A stretch of DNA of 64,000 nt from Sphingomonas sp. 32-66-10 (lineage in GTDB: Bacteria; Pseudomonadota; Alphaproteobacteria; Sphingomonadales; Sphingomonadaceae): positions 1-64,000 of the forward strand of contig NCEF01000001.1 of the NCBI GenBank assembly GCA_002280565.1, read 5' to 3'. Positions 1 through 8,374 of this stretch are shown in pieces (positions within the stretch are counted from its first letter, which is position 1; every line of letters begins with the position of its first letter). A model generated the notes under the pieces. It was not told the DNA's origin and made no database searches. It was given only the letters and a program-made list of their open reading frames with translations. A program made the position numbers and the translations under genes.

Positions 1-86
1 TCGCGCAAGGAATAGTCCGTGAGGGTGATCTCCTGTAGGGAGCATTTACGTGAGGCAATGGCTATGCCGCTCGGGAACATCGCTTA
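1..86. other. left flank of the truncated peptidase
   Basis: All three plus-strand frames contain stop codons here, and none continues the M28 peptidase that starts at 87. No gene or recognisable element is visible. The sequence does not look like the missing 5' part of the peptidase gene, so a rearrangement junction may lie within or just right of this stretch. Confidence 0.4.
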
Positions 87-1550
87 ATGAGGCAACACGC
101 CGCGCAATATGTGGCGTCGCAATATTATGCTGCGGGTCTGCGTCCGGCGGGCGATAACGGCAGCTATCTCCAGGCCGTTCCGCTGCTGAGCTTTCGCCCG
201 GCGGACAAGGGCACGCTGACGGTCACGCGCGGCGGGACACCGGTGACGCTGGAGTTCGGCAAGGATTACATCCCCGGTGGCGACCCCGAGAAGCTGAGCA
301 CGCTGATCGACGCGGGCGTGGTGTTCGCCGGATACGGCATCGTCGCGCCGCAATATAAGCGCGACGATTACAAGGGCGTCGATGTGAAGGGCAAGATCGT
401 CGCAATCTTTGGCGGCGCTCCGGGAAGCTTCGACGGCGAGGAGCGCGCGCATTTCGGCAGCAACGCCAACAAGGCGGCGATCGCGGCCAAGAAGGGTGCG
501 GCGGGCGTGATCCTGATCGAAACGCCGGGATCGCGTCGCCCGTTCGCGCAAATCGTGGATTATTGGGACGAGTGGCGGATGACCTGGGCCGATGCACAGG
601 GCAATGGCCATCTTACCGCCAGGGGCACGCCGACCATCGCATCGCTGAGCACGGCGGGCGCAGCCAAGCTGTTCGGCGAAGACAAGGGCTGGGCCGCGGC
701 GACCAAGGCCGTTGCGGACGGCAAGCCCGTGCTCAAATCCTTTGCGACGCGCGCCACGCTCGCCGTCGCGCTCAAGACCGAGCGCAAGATGGTGATGAGC
801 AGCAACGTCGCCGGGATCATTCCGGGCAGCGACCCTGCGCTGAAGGACGAGGTGGTCGTGCTGACCGCACATCTCGACCATGTCGGTGTCGGCCGCCCGG
901 ATGCGAAGGGCGACACCATCTATAATGGCGCGATGGACAATGCGATGGGCATCGCCTCGCTGATCGAGGAAGCCAAGCGCTTTCGCGATTCAGGCAAACC
1001 GCCGCGTCGCTCGGTGATGTTCCTGGCCGTCACCGCCGAGGAAAAGGGGCTGATCGGCGCCGATTATTTCGCGCACAACCCGACCGTGCCGAAGGACAAG
1101 ATCGTCGCGAACGTCAACCTCGACATGCCGGTGATCACGTACAAGTTCGAAGACATGATCGCATTCGGCGCCGCTCGCTCGACACTGGGCGAAACCGTCG
1201 CCCGCGCAACCGCCACGGTCGGCGTCGGGGTCGGCACCGATCCGATGCCGGAACAGGGCTTTTTCGTCCGCTCCGACCATTATCGCTTCGTCCAGCAGGG
1301 TATTCCGTCGGTATTCCTGTGGCCGGGCATGGCGGGCGTCGGCCGCGAGGCGTTCGACCGTTTCCTGTCGACCCGCTATCACCGCGCATCGGACGAGATC
1401 ACCAATCCTGAAATCCTGTGGGATCAGGGCGTCCGCTTCATCGAGGCCAACTATGCAATCGCGCGTGAGATCGCCGATGCCGATGCGCGCCCGGCGTGGA
1501 AAAAGGGCGATTTCTTCGGGACCTTGTACAACGGATATGGCGCGAAGTGA
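87..1550 (+). pseudogene. M28-family Zn aminopeptidase, N-terminally truncated
   Basis: This 487-residue protein belongs to the M28 family (di-zinc exopeptidases, usually exported). A PA-type insert lies at about residues 70-165. The zinc and catalytic residues are all visible: His262 in TAHLDHVG, Asp284 in GAMDNAMG, Glu318-Glu319 in VTAEEKG, Asp346 in VNLDMP and His398 in SDHYRF. Family members normally start with a signal peptide and a further 50-70 residues containing an EGR..GT.G motif. Here the product begins directly at RQHAAQYVASQYYAAGL, the helix that follows that motif. An in-frame stop lies 11 codons upstream and no other frame supplies the missing part. I read it as a gene that has lost its 5' end; without a signal peptide it would stay in the cytoplasm. 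The catalytic domain is otherwise complete, so recent loss or use of the internal ATG are both possible. Confidence 0.65.
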
Positions 1551-1574
1551 GTTGAACCGGATCGGGAGGGCGTG

Positions 1575-2399
1575 ATGCGCCTCCTGATCTTCGGCCTTGG
1601 GTACAGCGCGCGGCACATCGCCGCGTCGCTGCCCGTCGCGCGGATCATGGCGACCGGCAGCGCGGGCAACCTCCCCTTCGACGATCACGACCGGGTGCGG
1701 TTCGAGATTGCGCAGGCGACGCACATCCTCTCCTCGGTCCCGCCGGGCGAAGCCGATCCGGTGCTCGCCGCCTATGCCGCGGAGCTCGCCGACAGCGCCG
1801 CGTGGCTCGGCTATCTCTCATCGACCGGGGTCTATGGCGACGCGCAGGGCGCGTGGGTCGACGAAAGCGCGCCGACCGGCACCGGGCGACGCACCGCGCG
1901 CACGGCGGCGGACACGGCGTGGCTGGAGCTGGGCGCGCGCGTGTTTCGCCTGCCCGGTATCTATGGGCCGGGCCGCTCGCCGCTCGACCGCATCCGGGCG
2001 GGTGAAGCGCGGCGGATCGACGTGCCGGGACAGATATTCAGCCGCATCCATGTGACCGACCTTGCCGCCGGGGTCATTGCCGGATTCGATGCGCCGGCCG
2101 GTGCATACAACCTCGCAGACGACGAACCCGCGCCGCAGTCCGACGTGATCGCGTTCGGATGCCGGTTGCTCGGGTTACCTGTCCCGCCGCTGGTCCCGCT
2201 CGCCGAGGCGCAGCTGTCGCCGCAGGCGCGCGCCTTCTATGCCGAAAATCGCCGGGTCGCCAACGGCAAGGCGCGGCGCGTGCTGAACTGGCGGCCGCGC
2301 TTTCCCGATTATCGCGCCGGCCTGCGCGCCTTGAGCGCCACGACCAGCCCGACCCCGGCCAGCGCTGCACCCGCCCCGGCGAGCAGCGACCAGCGATAG
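1575..2399 (+). CDS. NAD(P)-dependent epimerase/dehydratase-like SDR (COG0451 type)
   Basis: A 274-residue extended-SDR-like protein. It opens with a dinucleotide-binding strand, LLIFGLGYSARH, a short form of the Rossmann motif seen in YeeZ-like proteins. The motif SSTGVYGD appears near residue 80, where sugar epimerases have S-S..VYG, and LPGIYGPGRSPLDR follows further on. The classical YxxxK pair is not obvious, so catalysis is uncertain. The start was chosen at ATG 1575, five to six bases after GGGAGG; a GTG lies one codon upstream. The tail is rich in Ala, Pro and Ser, and its last 91 bases overlap the 3' end of the convergent EamA gene. The substrate cannot be told from the sequence. Confidence 0.75.
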   Translation: MRLLIFGLGYSARHIAASLPVARIMATGSAGNLPFDDHDRVRFEIAQATHILSSVPPGEADPVLAAYAAELADSAAWLGYLSSTGVYGDAQGAWVDESAPTGTGRRTARTAADTAWLELGARVFRLPGIYGPGRSPLDRIRAGEARRIDVPGQIFSRIHVTDLAAGVIAGFDAPAGAYNLADDEPAPQSDVIAFGCRLLGLPVPPLVPLAEAQLSPQARAFYAENRRVANGKARRVLNWRPRFPDYRAGLRALSATTSPTPASAAPAPASSDQR

Positions 2400-3238
2400 C
2401 CTTCAAACACCGTGGAGAGCAGCATCGCGATCACCGGGATCAGCACGCTGGAATAGGCCGCCTTGGCCGGTCCGATCACGCGGATGATGCCAAAATAGAG
2501 CGGAAACGCGACTGCCGACGCGACGATGCCGAGATACAGCACTCCGGCGATATAGGTCGCGGTCCATTCGAACACCGGCGGGCCAGCGGTGATCCAGGCG
2601 AACGCACCGTCCATACCCGCGCCGAGCAGCATTGCCCAGGCGATCGTGGTCGCCATCGGATAACGCTTCGACGTCTCGGTTGCCTGCATGACATTGGCGA
2701 CCGACGCGCACATGACGCCGAGCAGGGTGACGCCGATTCCGTAATAGACCTCGCCGCTCGCCAGGGGGTCGCGGCGGATCTCATGCACGAACAGCAACGC
2801 GACGCCCGCCATCGCCACGACCGACCCGACCAGCAGCTGCCGCCCCATGCGCTGGCCCAGGAAGATGCGCGACAGGATCGCGTTGGGCACGAGCAGCAGG
2901 GCAAACACCACGGCCACAAGGCCGGAGGTGACGTGCATCTCCGCGCGATAGACGAAGTTGAAGTTGAGGACGAACTGCATCAGCCCGAGCAACGCCGCGA
3001 ATGCCATGCCCCGCGCGTCGAGCCATAAAGGCTGGCGCGACCATGCCGCCCAGGCGAGCATCGCGATTCCGCCGACCAGAAAGCGATAGGTGACCGACCA
3101 GGTCGGCGGCACCACGCCAAGCTGACCGGTGATCACCAGCCAGGTCGATCCCCAGATCAGCGTGACGATGCCGAACGGGATCAGCACTGCGAGCCGGGTC
3201 GAATTGGGCCGGGGGGCCGCTGGTGCGCCCTCGCTCAC
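2309..3238 (-). CDS. EamA/DMT-family metabolite exporter
   Basis: A 309-residue protein with about ten hydrophobic helices arranged as two EamA repeats, as in RhaT/YdcZ-type drug and metabolite transporters of the inner membrane. The first helix carries the family-typical GIVTLIWGSTWLVI, and the second repeat ends with VLIPVIAMLLSTVFEGY. The start is GTG 3238, whose GTGA overlaps the stop of the upstream threonine aldolase, so the two genes are translationally coupled. Amino acids are common substrates of this family, and coupling to a threonine aldolase fits that, but the substrate is inferred only. Confidence 0.85.
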   Translation of the reverse strand: MSEGAPAAPRPNSTRLAVLIPFGIVTLIWGSTWLVITGQLGVVPPTWSVTYRFLVGGIAMLAWAAWSRQPLWLDARGMAFAALLGLMQFVLNFNFVYRAEMHVTSGLVAVVFALLLVPNAILSRIFLGQRMGRQLLVGSVVAMAGVALLFVHEIRRDPLASGEVYYGIGVTLLGVMCASVANVMQATETSKRYPMATTIAWAMLLGAGMDGAFAWITAGPPVFEWTATYIAGVLYLGIVASAVAFPLYFGIIRVIGPAKAAYSSVLIPVIAMLLSTVFEGYRWSLLAGAGAALAGVGLVVALKARRPAR

Positions 3239-4236
3239 AGCGCGGCGAGCGCCGCTGCGAGCGGAGCGACCGCCGCTTCGTCCTGATCCCAGGCGACGAC
3301 GAAGCGCGCCTCCCCGGGTCCCCAGTCGTAAAAGTCGAAACCCTGCGCACGCAGCGCTGCGGCCTCGTCCCCGCTTAGCCGCACGAACACTGCGTTGGAT
3401 TCGACCGGATGGACCAGCCGGTGCGGTGCGGCCGCACCCAACATCGCGGCACCGGCATTGGCGGCGCGGGCGTTGCGCAGCCAGACATCGTCGTCGAGCA
3501 TCGCGATGAGCTGCGCAGCGAGATAGCGGCCCTTGGACTGGAGATGCCCTGCACGCTTGCGGCGCATCTTGCAGGTTTCGGCAAGGTCGGGGCGGAAGAA
3601 CACCAAAGCCTCGGCCCCCATCCCGCCATTCTTGATGAACCCGAAGCTCAGCGCATCGACCCCGGCGCGCCAGGTGAGGTCGGCCGGGGCGCAGCCATGG
3701 TGCACGACGGCATTGGCAAAGCGTGCGCCGTCCATGTGCAGCGCCAGATTGCGGCTGCACGCCAGGTCGCCGATCGCCGCGACCTCGTCCGGGCTGTATG
3801 CCAGTCCATATTCGGTGGCGTTGGTGATCGAGATGGCGTGCGGCTGGACCCAGTGTACGCCGGGTTTGACCGAGTCGAGCACTGCGCCGATTGCGTCGGG
3901 GGTCAGTTTCGCGCCCGGCCCGTCGGCCAGCATGAGCTTGGCCCCATGGGTATAGAATTCGGGCGCCCCGCCCTCATCCATCTGAATATGTGCCTCGCGG
4001 TGGCACACGACGCCACCATAGGGCGGGCAGAGCGAGGCGAGCGCGAGGCAGTTGGCGGCGGTGCCGGTCGGGACCCACAGCACCGCCACCTCAGTCCCGA
4101 ACAGCCCCGAGAACCGCGCATCAAGCGCCGCGCTCCAGCGATCGCCGTCATAGGCGGTGTCCTGGACATTGGCGACAGTGAGCGCCGCGATCACCTCAGG
4201 ACAGGCAGGGGCGGCATTGTCGGAGAAGAAGCGCAT
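3235..4236 (-). CDS. low-specificity L-threonine aldolase-like PLP enzyme
   Basis: A 333-residue fold-type I PLP enzyme of the beta-eliminating lyase family, which cleaves threonine or allo-threonine to glycine and acetaldehyde. It opens with MRFFSDNAAPACPEV, typical of this subfamily. It has FGTEVAVLWVPTGTAANCLAL, split as a PLP phosphate-binding segment, HMDGARFANA with the PLP-pyridine Asp, and LSFGFIKNGGMGAE with the Schiff-base Lys. ATG 4236 was preferred to a start 12 codons upstream because family members begin at this MRFFSDN segment. It overlaps the downstream EamA gene by four bases. Confidence 0.85.
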   Translation of the reverse strand: MRFFSDNAAPACPEVIAALTVANVQDTAYDGDRWSAALDARFSGLFGTEVAVLWVPTGTAANCLALASLCPPYGGVVCHREAHIQMDEGGAPEFYTHGAKLMLADGPGAKLTPDAIGAVLDSVKPGVHWVQPHAISITNATEYGLAYSPDEVAAIGDLACSRNLALHMDGARFANAVVHHGCAPADLTWRAGVDALSFGFIKNGGMGAEALVFFRPDLAETCKMRRKRAGHLQSKGRYLAAQLIAMLDDDVWLRNARAANAGAAMLGAAAPHRLVHPVESNAVFVRLSGDEAAALRAQGFDFYDWGPGEARFVVAWDQDEAAVAPLAAALAAL

Positions 4237-4285
4237 GGCGGCCCAGATGCGCTGCCATGCGGTCTTGGTCAATCAGCCGCTTGTG

Positions 4286-5137
4286 TCATCCGTTGACGAT
4301 GATCCCGCCATTGGGATGCAGCACCTGTCCCGACATGTAGCTTGCATCCTCGCAAGCGAGGAACAGGAAAGCGGGGGCGACCTCATTGGGCTGGCCCGGA
4401 CGTCCCATCGGCGTGTCTTCGCCGAAGGTTTCGAGCTTTTCCGGCGATGCACCGCCACAGGGGTTGAGCGGAGTCCAGATCGGGCCGGGCGCGACGGCGT
4501 TCACACGGATCCCCTTCTCGATCAGATTTTCCGACAGCGAGCGGGTGAAAGCGGTGATCGCGCCCTTGGTGCTCGAATAGTCGAGCAGCTCGGCCGAGCC
4601 CTGATACATGGTCACGGATGTACAATTGACGATCGCGGCACCCGTTTGAAGGTGGGGAAGTGCTGCCTGCACCAGGTAGAACATGCCGAAGATGTTGGTC
4701 TGAAAGGTGCGGAGCAATTGCTCTTCGGTAATGTCGCGAATGTCCTTGTCGGGGTGCTGTTCGCCGGCATTGTTGATGAGGACATCGAGCCGTCCGAAGG
4801 TCTCGATCGTCTGAGCGACCGCGCGGTCGCACATCTTTTTTGACCCAACATCGGCCTTGATCAGGATCGCGCGGCGACCCTCGGCCTCGACGATGCGCTT
4901 GGTCTCTTCAGCGTCGGCATCTTCGAGCAGATAGAGGATGGCGATGTCGGCGCCTTCGCGGGCGAACAGGGCGGCGACGGCGCGACCGATGCCGCTATCG
5001 GCGCCGGTGATCAGCGCGACCTTGCCATCGAGGCGGCCGGAGCCGGGATAGCGCGGCTGCCATTGCGGTTTGGGGTCGAGCGTCCGCTCTTCGCCGGGCA
5101 GCGCGTCTTCGTGAATCATTTCGGCGGTTTCGGTCAT
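4286..5137 (-). CDS. SDR-family oxidoreductase (YghA/general-stress type)
   Basis: A 283-residue classical short-chain dehydrogenase. It has TGADSGIG for NADP(H) binding, NNAGEQHP, the catalytic Ser in CTSVTMYQGS, and YSSTKGA with the Tyr and Lys. The long N-terminal lead (about 40 residues, rich in Pro and acidic residues, before GKVALITG) and the EQHP segment are typical of YghA/YhdF-like stress SDRs. A strong AAGGAG site lies eight bases before ATG 5137. It stands alone upstream of the threonine aldolase; the substrate is unknown. Confidence 0.88.
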   Translation of the reverse strand: MTETAEMIHEDALPGEERTLDPKPQWQPRYPGSGRLDGKVALITGADSGIGRAVAALFAREGADIAILYLLEDADAEETKRIVEAEGRRAILIKADVGSKKMCDRAVAQTIETFGRLDVLINNAGEQHPDKDIRDITEEQLLRTFQTNIFGMFYLVQAALPHLQTGAAIVNCTSVTMYQGSAELLDYSSTKGAITAFTRSLSENLIEKGIRVNAVAPGPIWTPLNPCGGASPEKLETFGEDTPMGRPGQPNEVAPAFLFLACEDASYMSGQVLHPNGGIIVNG

Positions 5138-5231
5138 GCTGCGCTCCTTCTGGCCCCGTCCCGCGTATCAACCGGAGCGGCAAAGGAGAGTTCCCGCAAC
5201 CAGTGCCCTCGGCGCTCGTTTCAGCTGCGCG

Positions 5232-5753
5232 ATGGCCCAGTTGACCTATCCCGACGGGATCGACCCCGCACATGCCGAGCCGCGCAGCGGAGGGTGGCGG
5301 CGCTGGATCGTTGTCCTGCTGCTGGCTGCGATCATGCTCGCCGCATTGCTCGGCGCATTTGGTGGCGGAAAAGCGCGTCCGGTGATCGCCACGCGTGAAG
5401 CTGCCCAGCTCGAGGTCCGCACCCCGCGCGTGATCCGCAATGGCATGTTCTTCGAAACGCAGATCCGCGTCACGGCGCGCGCGCCAATCGCCAAAGCGGT
5501 GATCGCGGTCGATGCCGGGCTGTGGCGCGACATGACGATCAACACGATGTTCCCCGCGCCGAGCGAGGAGTCGTTCAAGGACGGGGCGTTCCGCTTCGAC
5601 TATGGCCCGCTCAAATCGGGTGAGACGCTGACCGTCAAGATCGATGGCCAGATCAACCCGCCGCTGTTTGCCGGAACAGACGGCAAGATCGCGGTGCTGG
5701 ATGGCGAGCATGAGCTGGCGGCGTTGCCGCTTGCCATAACGGTGCTGCCCTGA
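5232..5753 (+). CDS. single-pass membrane protein of unknown function
   Basis: A 173-residue protein with a basic stretch and one transmembrane helix at about residues 22-42 (WIVVLLLAAIMLAALLGAF), followed by an extracytoplasmic beta-rich domain of about 120 residues. Its stop overlaps the ATG of the DUF421 gene (TGATG), so the two are coupled. In other bacteria DUF421 genes often sit beside small membrane proteins of this layout. I do not recognise the domain. ATG 5232 was chosen because the residues before it look untranslated. Confidence 0.75.
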   Translation: MAQLTYPDGIDPAHAEPRSGGWRRWIVVLLLAAIMLAALLGAFGGGKARPVIATREAAQLEVRTPRVIRNGMFFETQIRVTARAPIAKAVIAVDAGLWRDMTINTMFPAPSEESFKDGAFRFDYGPLKSGETLTVKIDGQINPPLFAGTDGKIAVLDGEHELAALPLAITVLP

Positions 5754-6232
5754 TGGATATCGTGATCCGCGCCAGCGTGATGTTCGCGATCCTGTTCGGA
5801 CTGCTGCGCCTGATGGGCAAGCGCGAGCTGGGTCAGATGACGCCGTTCGAGCTGGTGATGCTGGTGGTGCTGGGCGATTTGATCCAGCAGGGGATCACGC
5901 ATAATGATTTCAGCCTGACCGGCGCGACGTTAGCCATCGCGACCTTTGCCTTTTGGGCGAGCGTGCTCGGCTGGGTCAGCTATCGCTGGCCGCGCGCGGA
6001 GCGGGCGATCGAGGGCGAGCCGCGGGTGCTGATCCGCGACGGGGCGTTGATCGAAGCGAATATGAAACGCGACCGGCTGACGCGGCGCGAGCTGGAATCG
6101 GAGATGCGGCTGGCGGGGATTGCTCATGTCCGCGATGTCGCCTGGGCGATCCTGGAGCCCGAGGGGCGGATCAGCTTCATCAGGCGCGGGGACGGCGAGC
6201 CCGCAAAGGCAGAGGATGCGCGGCCCGCGTAA
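5753..6232 (+). CDS. DUF421 (YetF-like) membrane protein
   Basis: A 159-residue protein with two or three N-terminal transmembrane helices containing the conserved FGLLRLMGKRELGQMTPFELV, then a small soluble DUF421 domain (EGEPRVLIRDG...RLTRRELESEMR). YetF/YkjA proteins are inner-membrane proteins linked to spore or envelope stress in Bacillus; the biochemical role is unknown. The start overlaps the stop of the preceding gene. Confidence 0.85.
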   Translation: MDIVIRASVMFAILFGLLRLMGKRELGQMTPFELVMLVVLGDLIQQGITHNDFSLTGATLAIATFAFWASVLGWVSYRWPRAERAIEGEPRVLIRDGALIEANMKRDRLTRRELESEMRLAGIAHVRDVAWAILEPEGRISFIRRGDGEPAKAEDARPA

Positions 6233-6253
6233 AGCGGGGGCGCACCCCGCCGG

Positions 6254-6352
6254 TCAGGCGATGAAGCCTGCCGACTGGGGTGCGATGGTGGTGACGACCA
6301 TGGCGGCGGTGAGGCCGATCGACACGAGCGCGACGAGAAGCTGACGAACCAT
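6254..6352 (-). CDS. tiny hydrophobic protein, paralogue 1 (32 aa)
   Basis: A 32-codon open frame beginning MVRQLLVALVSIGLTAAM and ending in a Pro/Ala-rich tail. GGGAG lies about eight bases before the ATG. It is one hydrophobic helix after a short basic start, and it resembles the next upstream frame at 6383-6493 in length, layout and the motif FT/LT..MV..T. The pairing, the ribosome site and the same strand support a real gene pair. Function is unknown; a membrane micro-protein is the simplest reading. Confidence 0.55.
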   Translation of the reverse strand: MVRQLLVALVSIGLTAAMVVTTIAPQSAGFIA

Positions 6353-6382
6353 TTTATCTACTCCCTGTGAGATTGCGGCGGG

Positions 6383-6493
6383 TCAGGCGACCGGGCCGAG
6401 GCTGACGGTGTTGGCGACCATCATCAGGGTGAAGGCAGCAGCGCCGACCAGAGCGACGGCGGAGCGGGCGAAGCTTTCGAAACGGAGTGCCAT
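6383..6493 (-). CDS. tiny hydrophobic protein, paralogue 2 (36 aa)
   Basis: A 36-codon frame starting MALRFESFARSAVALVGAA and continuing FTLMMVANTVSLGPVA. An AGAGGGA site precedes the ATG. It is the upstream member of a two-gene tandem with 6254-6352 and would be read from the sigma-54-like promoter at 6552-6567. It is a short single-helix protein with no recognisable domain. Proteins of this form are common, unnamed small products in sphingomonads. Confidence 0.6.
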   Translation of the reverse strand: MALRFESFARSAVALVGAAAFTLMMVANTVSLGPVA

Positions 6494-6551
6494 GATGTGT
6501 GTTCCCTCTTTGCTTCCCGGTGGATCATTCCGCCGGGGATGCCAGAAGGGT

Positions 6552-6567
6552 TGCAGAGACCGTGCCA
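6552..6567 (-). promoter_or_regulatory. candidate sigma-54 (-24/-12) promoter
   Basis: On the minus strand the sequence is TGGCACGGTCTCTGCA, with the exact GG-N10-GC spacing of RpoN promoters and one departure from TGGCACG-N4-TTGCA. It lies about 60 bases before the ATG at 6493, the right distance for transcription of the two tiny genes. No enhancer site was identified. Confidence 0.45.
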
Positions 6568-6661
6568 GTTTCGCTAAACCCTTGATTTAGCTGAACTTGC
6601 AATTTTGTTGCGAAGGAATCTGGGAAATTTCGCCAGTTGATATGGCGAATTTTACCAATGT

Positions 6662-7744
6662 TCAGCCGCCAATAATGCGGTTACGCCCGGCATGTTTGGC
6701 TTCGTACAGCTTGGAGTCTGCACGCGCGAAGCTGTCGGCGAGCGATTCGCCGATATGCACGCGGGTCAGGCCCGCCGAGAAGGTGACCTCACCGATCGGC
6801 AGGTCGGATTCGCGCAGCCGGTAGCGCTTCGATGCCACCATGGACCGGGCATGCTCCATGATGTCGCGCGCCTTGGCGATGCCGATGCCGGAAAACAGGA
6901 TCGCAAACTCCTCGCCGCCATGCCGCGCGACGAGGTGGCCCACACAGACTTCGCTCAGCGCCTGGGCGATGGTGCGCAGCACGCGATCGCCGACCGAATG
7001 CCCGAACCGGTCGTTGACCGATTTGAAGTGATCGACGTCGCACACCGCGATGCACAGCCGCGCACCGGACGCCTGCTGCGCGCTGAACGCTTCCTCGAAC
7101 GCCCGCCGGTTGGGCAATTCGGTGAGGGCGTCGCGGCGCGCATTGTCGCGGGCCTCTTCAAGCGCGCTGCGGAGTTCGCTCGCTTCACGGGTTGCGCTTT
7201 CCAGCTGCGATTCGGCGCGATGGACGCGCTCGAGCATTGCCCCGGTAATGCGCGACACTTCTTCGAGCGCGACGCCGGTCGGCCCGTCGCCTGACCGGCG
7301 GATCGCATCGGCGCTGGCGGCAAGATCGCGACCGAAGCCGGCGGTCTCGGCGCGCATCGCCTGGACCATGTCCTGAAAGCCCTCGACCTGCATCTGCGTC
7401 TTGGCGACGAGGCCGTCGACCTTCTCACGCGCCTTTGCAGCGTTCGCCGGCGGTTCGCAGCCAAGCGCTTCGATGTCGCGCTGGGTCAGCCGCACGCCGC
7501 CCTCGGTCATATGTCCAACCGCTTTGGCGAGCGCGCCGTCGGGATCGTGCAGCAAATGCCAGGCAAAGGCGAAATTGGCCGGGCTGGGTTCGAGCCGCTG
7601 GTCGAACAGGAAGGTGCCGATGCGCTCATACAACTGACGCGCCGCATCCCCGGCCTCGTCCGTACGTGACGCCCTCGCCAGCCTCACCAGCCTGTCCTCC
7701 GCCTTGCCCAAGCGCCCACCCATTGCGCGCTGCTCCGTCGCCAC
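6662..7744 (-). CDS. GGDEF-domain diguanylate cyclase
   Basis: A 360-residue cytoplasmic protein. Residues 1-195 are helical, with a likely coiled coil around AMLERVHRAESQLESATREA. Residues 200-355 form a GGDEF domain with LTELPNRRAFEEAF, DVDHFKSVNDRFGHSVGD and the active-site signature GGEEF. The RxxD inhibitory site five residues before GGEEF is absent, so product inhibition at that site is not expected. There is no membrane segment or recognised sensor. GTG 7744 is used; an ATG seven codons in (7723) is also possible. It makes cyclic di-GMP from GTP, by family knowledge. Confidence 0.88.
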   Translation of the reverse strand: MATEQRAMGGRLGKAEDRLVRLARASRTDEAGDAARQLYERIGTFLFDQRLEPSPANFAFAWHLLHDPDGALAKAVGHMTEGGVRLTQRDIEALGCEPPANAAKAREKVDGLVAKTQMQVEGFQDMVQAMRAETAGFGRDLAASADAIRRSGDGPTGVALEEVSRITGAMLERVHRAESQLESATREASELRSALEEARDNARRDALTELPNRRAFEEAFSAQQASGARLCIAVCDVDHFKSVNDRFGHSVGDRVLRTIAQALSEVCVGHLVARHGGEEFAILFSGIGIAKARDIMEHARSMVASKRYRLRESDLPIGEVTFSAGLTRVHIGESLADSFARADSKLYEAKHAGRNRIIGG

Positions 7745-7800
7745 CGGACCTAATCCGGAAACTGCTAATATCCGGTGAAACAGGTCACGCCCGTAACGAA

Positions 7801-8346
7801 TCAGCGTTTCTGGGCGGCGCGCCAGTTGCGCACGGCGGCGAGCGTGTTGCGCACATGATCCGCCGGGCTGAGGTCGCTATGCGCGTAGATAATCTTGCCG
7901 TTGGGCGCGATGACGTAGCTGGTGCGGTTGGTCGCGTCGCGGCCCCCGATCTGGCGGCCCAGCGCGACGTCGTATCCGCGAATGACTTCCGGGCTGGCAC
8001 TGGCGACGGCGAACTTTCCGGCACAGTCCTTGGCCGAGAAATCGCGCAACTTATCCACAGAATCGGCCGACATGCCGATCACCACGGCGCCCGCCTTCTT
8101 GAAATCATCGACTGCCGCGGCGAATGCCGCCGCCTCGGCGCTGCACCCCGGCGTGAAGGCGGCGGGGAAGAAATAGAGCACGACCGGCCCCTTTTTCAGC
8201 TGCTTTGCGAGATTGACGGTGAAGTCGCGCCCGGCAATTGCGCCCTTGGCCGTGAAATTGGGTGCATTGGCCCCCGGAGCGAGCGCGGCGCTGGCCGGCA
8301 TGGTCAGCGGCAGCATCAGGGCGGCAAGAGCAAGCTTAAGGCGCAT
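7801..8346 (-). CDS. periplasmic peroxiredoxin (AhpC/TSA-BCP type)
   Basis: A 181-residue thioredoxin-fold peroxidase. Residues 1-20 are a signal peptide ending in PASA. The peroxidatic Cys is in FFPAAFTPGCSAEAAAF. GARDATNRTSYVI corresponds to the late peroxiredoxin strand. The export signal makes it a periplasmic member, unlike cytoplasmic Bcp. A good AGGAGAG site precedes ATG 8346. It would reduce peroxides in the envelope; it lies next to PldA but is not coupled to it. Confidence 0.85.
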   Translation of the reverse strand: MRLKLALAALMLPLTMPASAALAPGANAPNFTAKGAIAGRDFTVNLAKQLKKGPVVLYFFPAAFTPGCSAEAAAFAAAVDDFKKAGAVVIGMSADSVDKLRDFSAKDCAGKFAVASASPEVIRGYDVALGRQIGGRDATNRTSYVIAPNGKIIYAHSDLSPADHVRNTLAAVRNWRAAQKR

Positions 8347-8374
8347 CGTATCTCTCCTAAAGGTCGCCGGGCAG

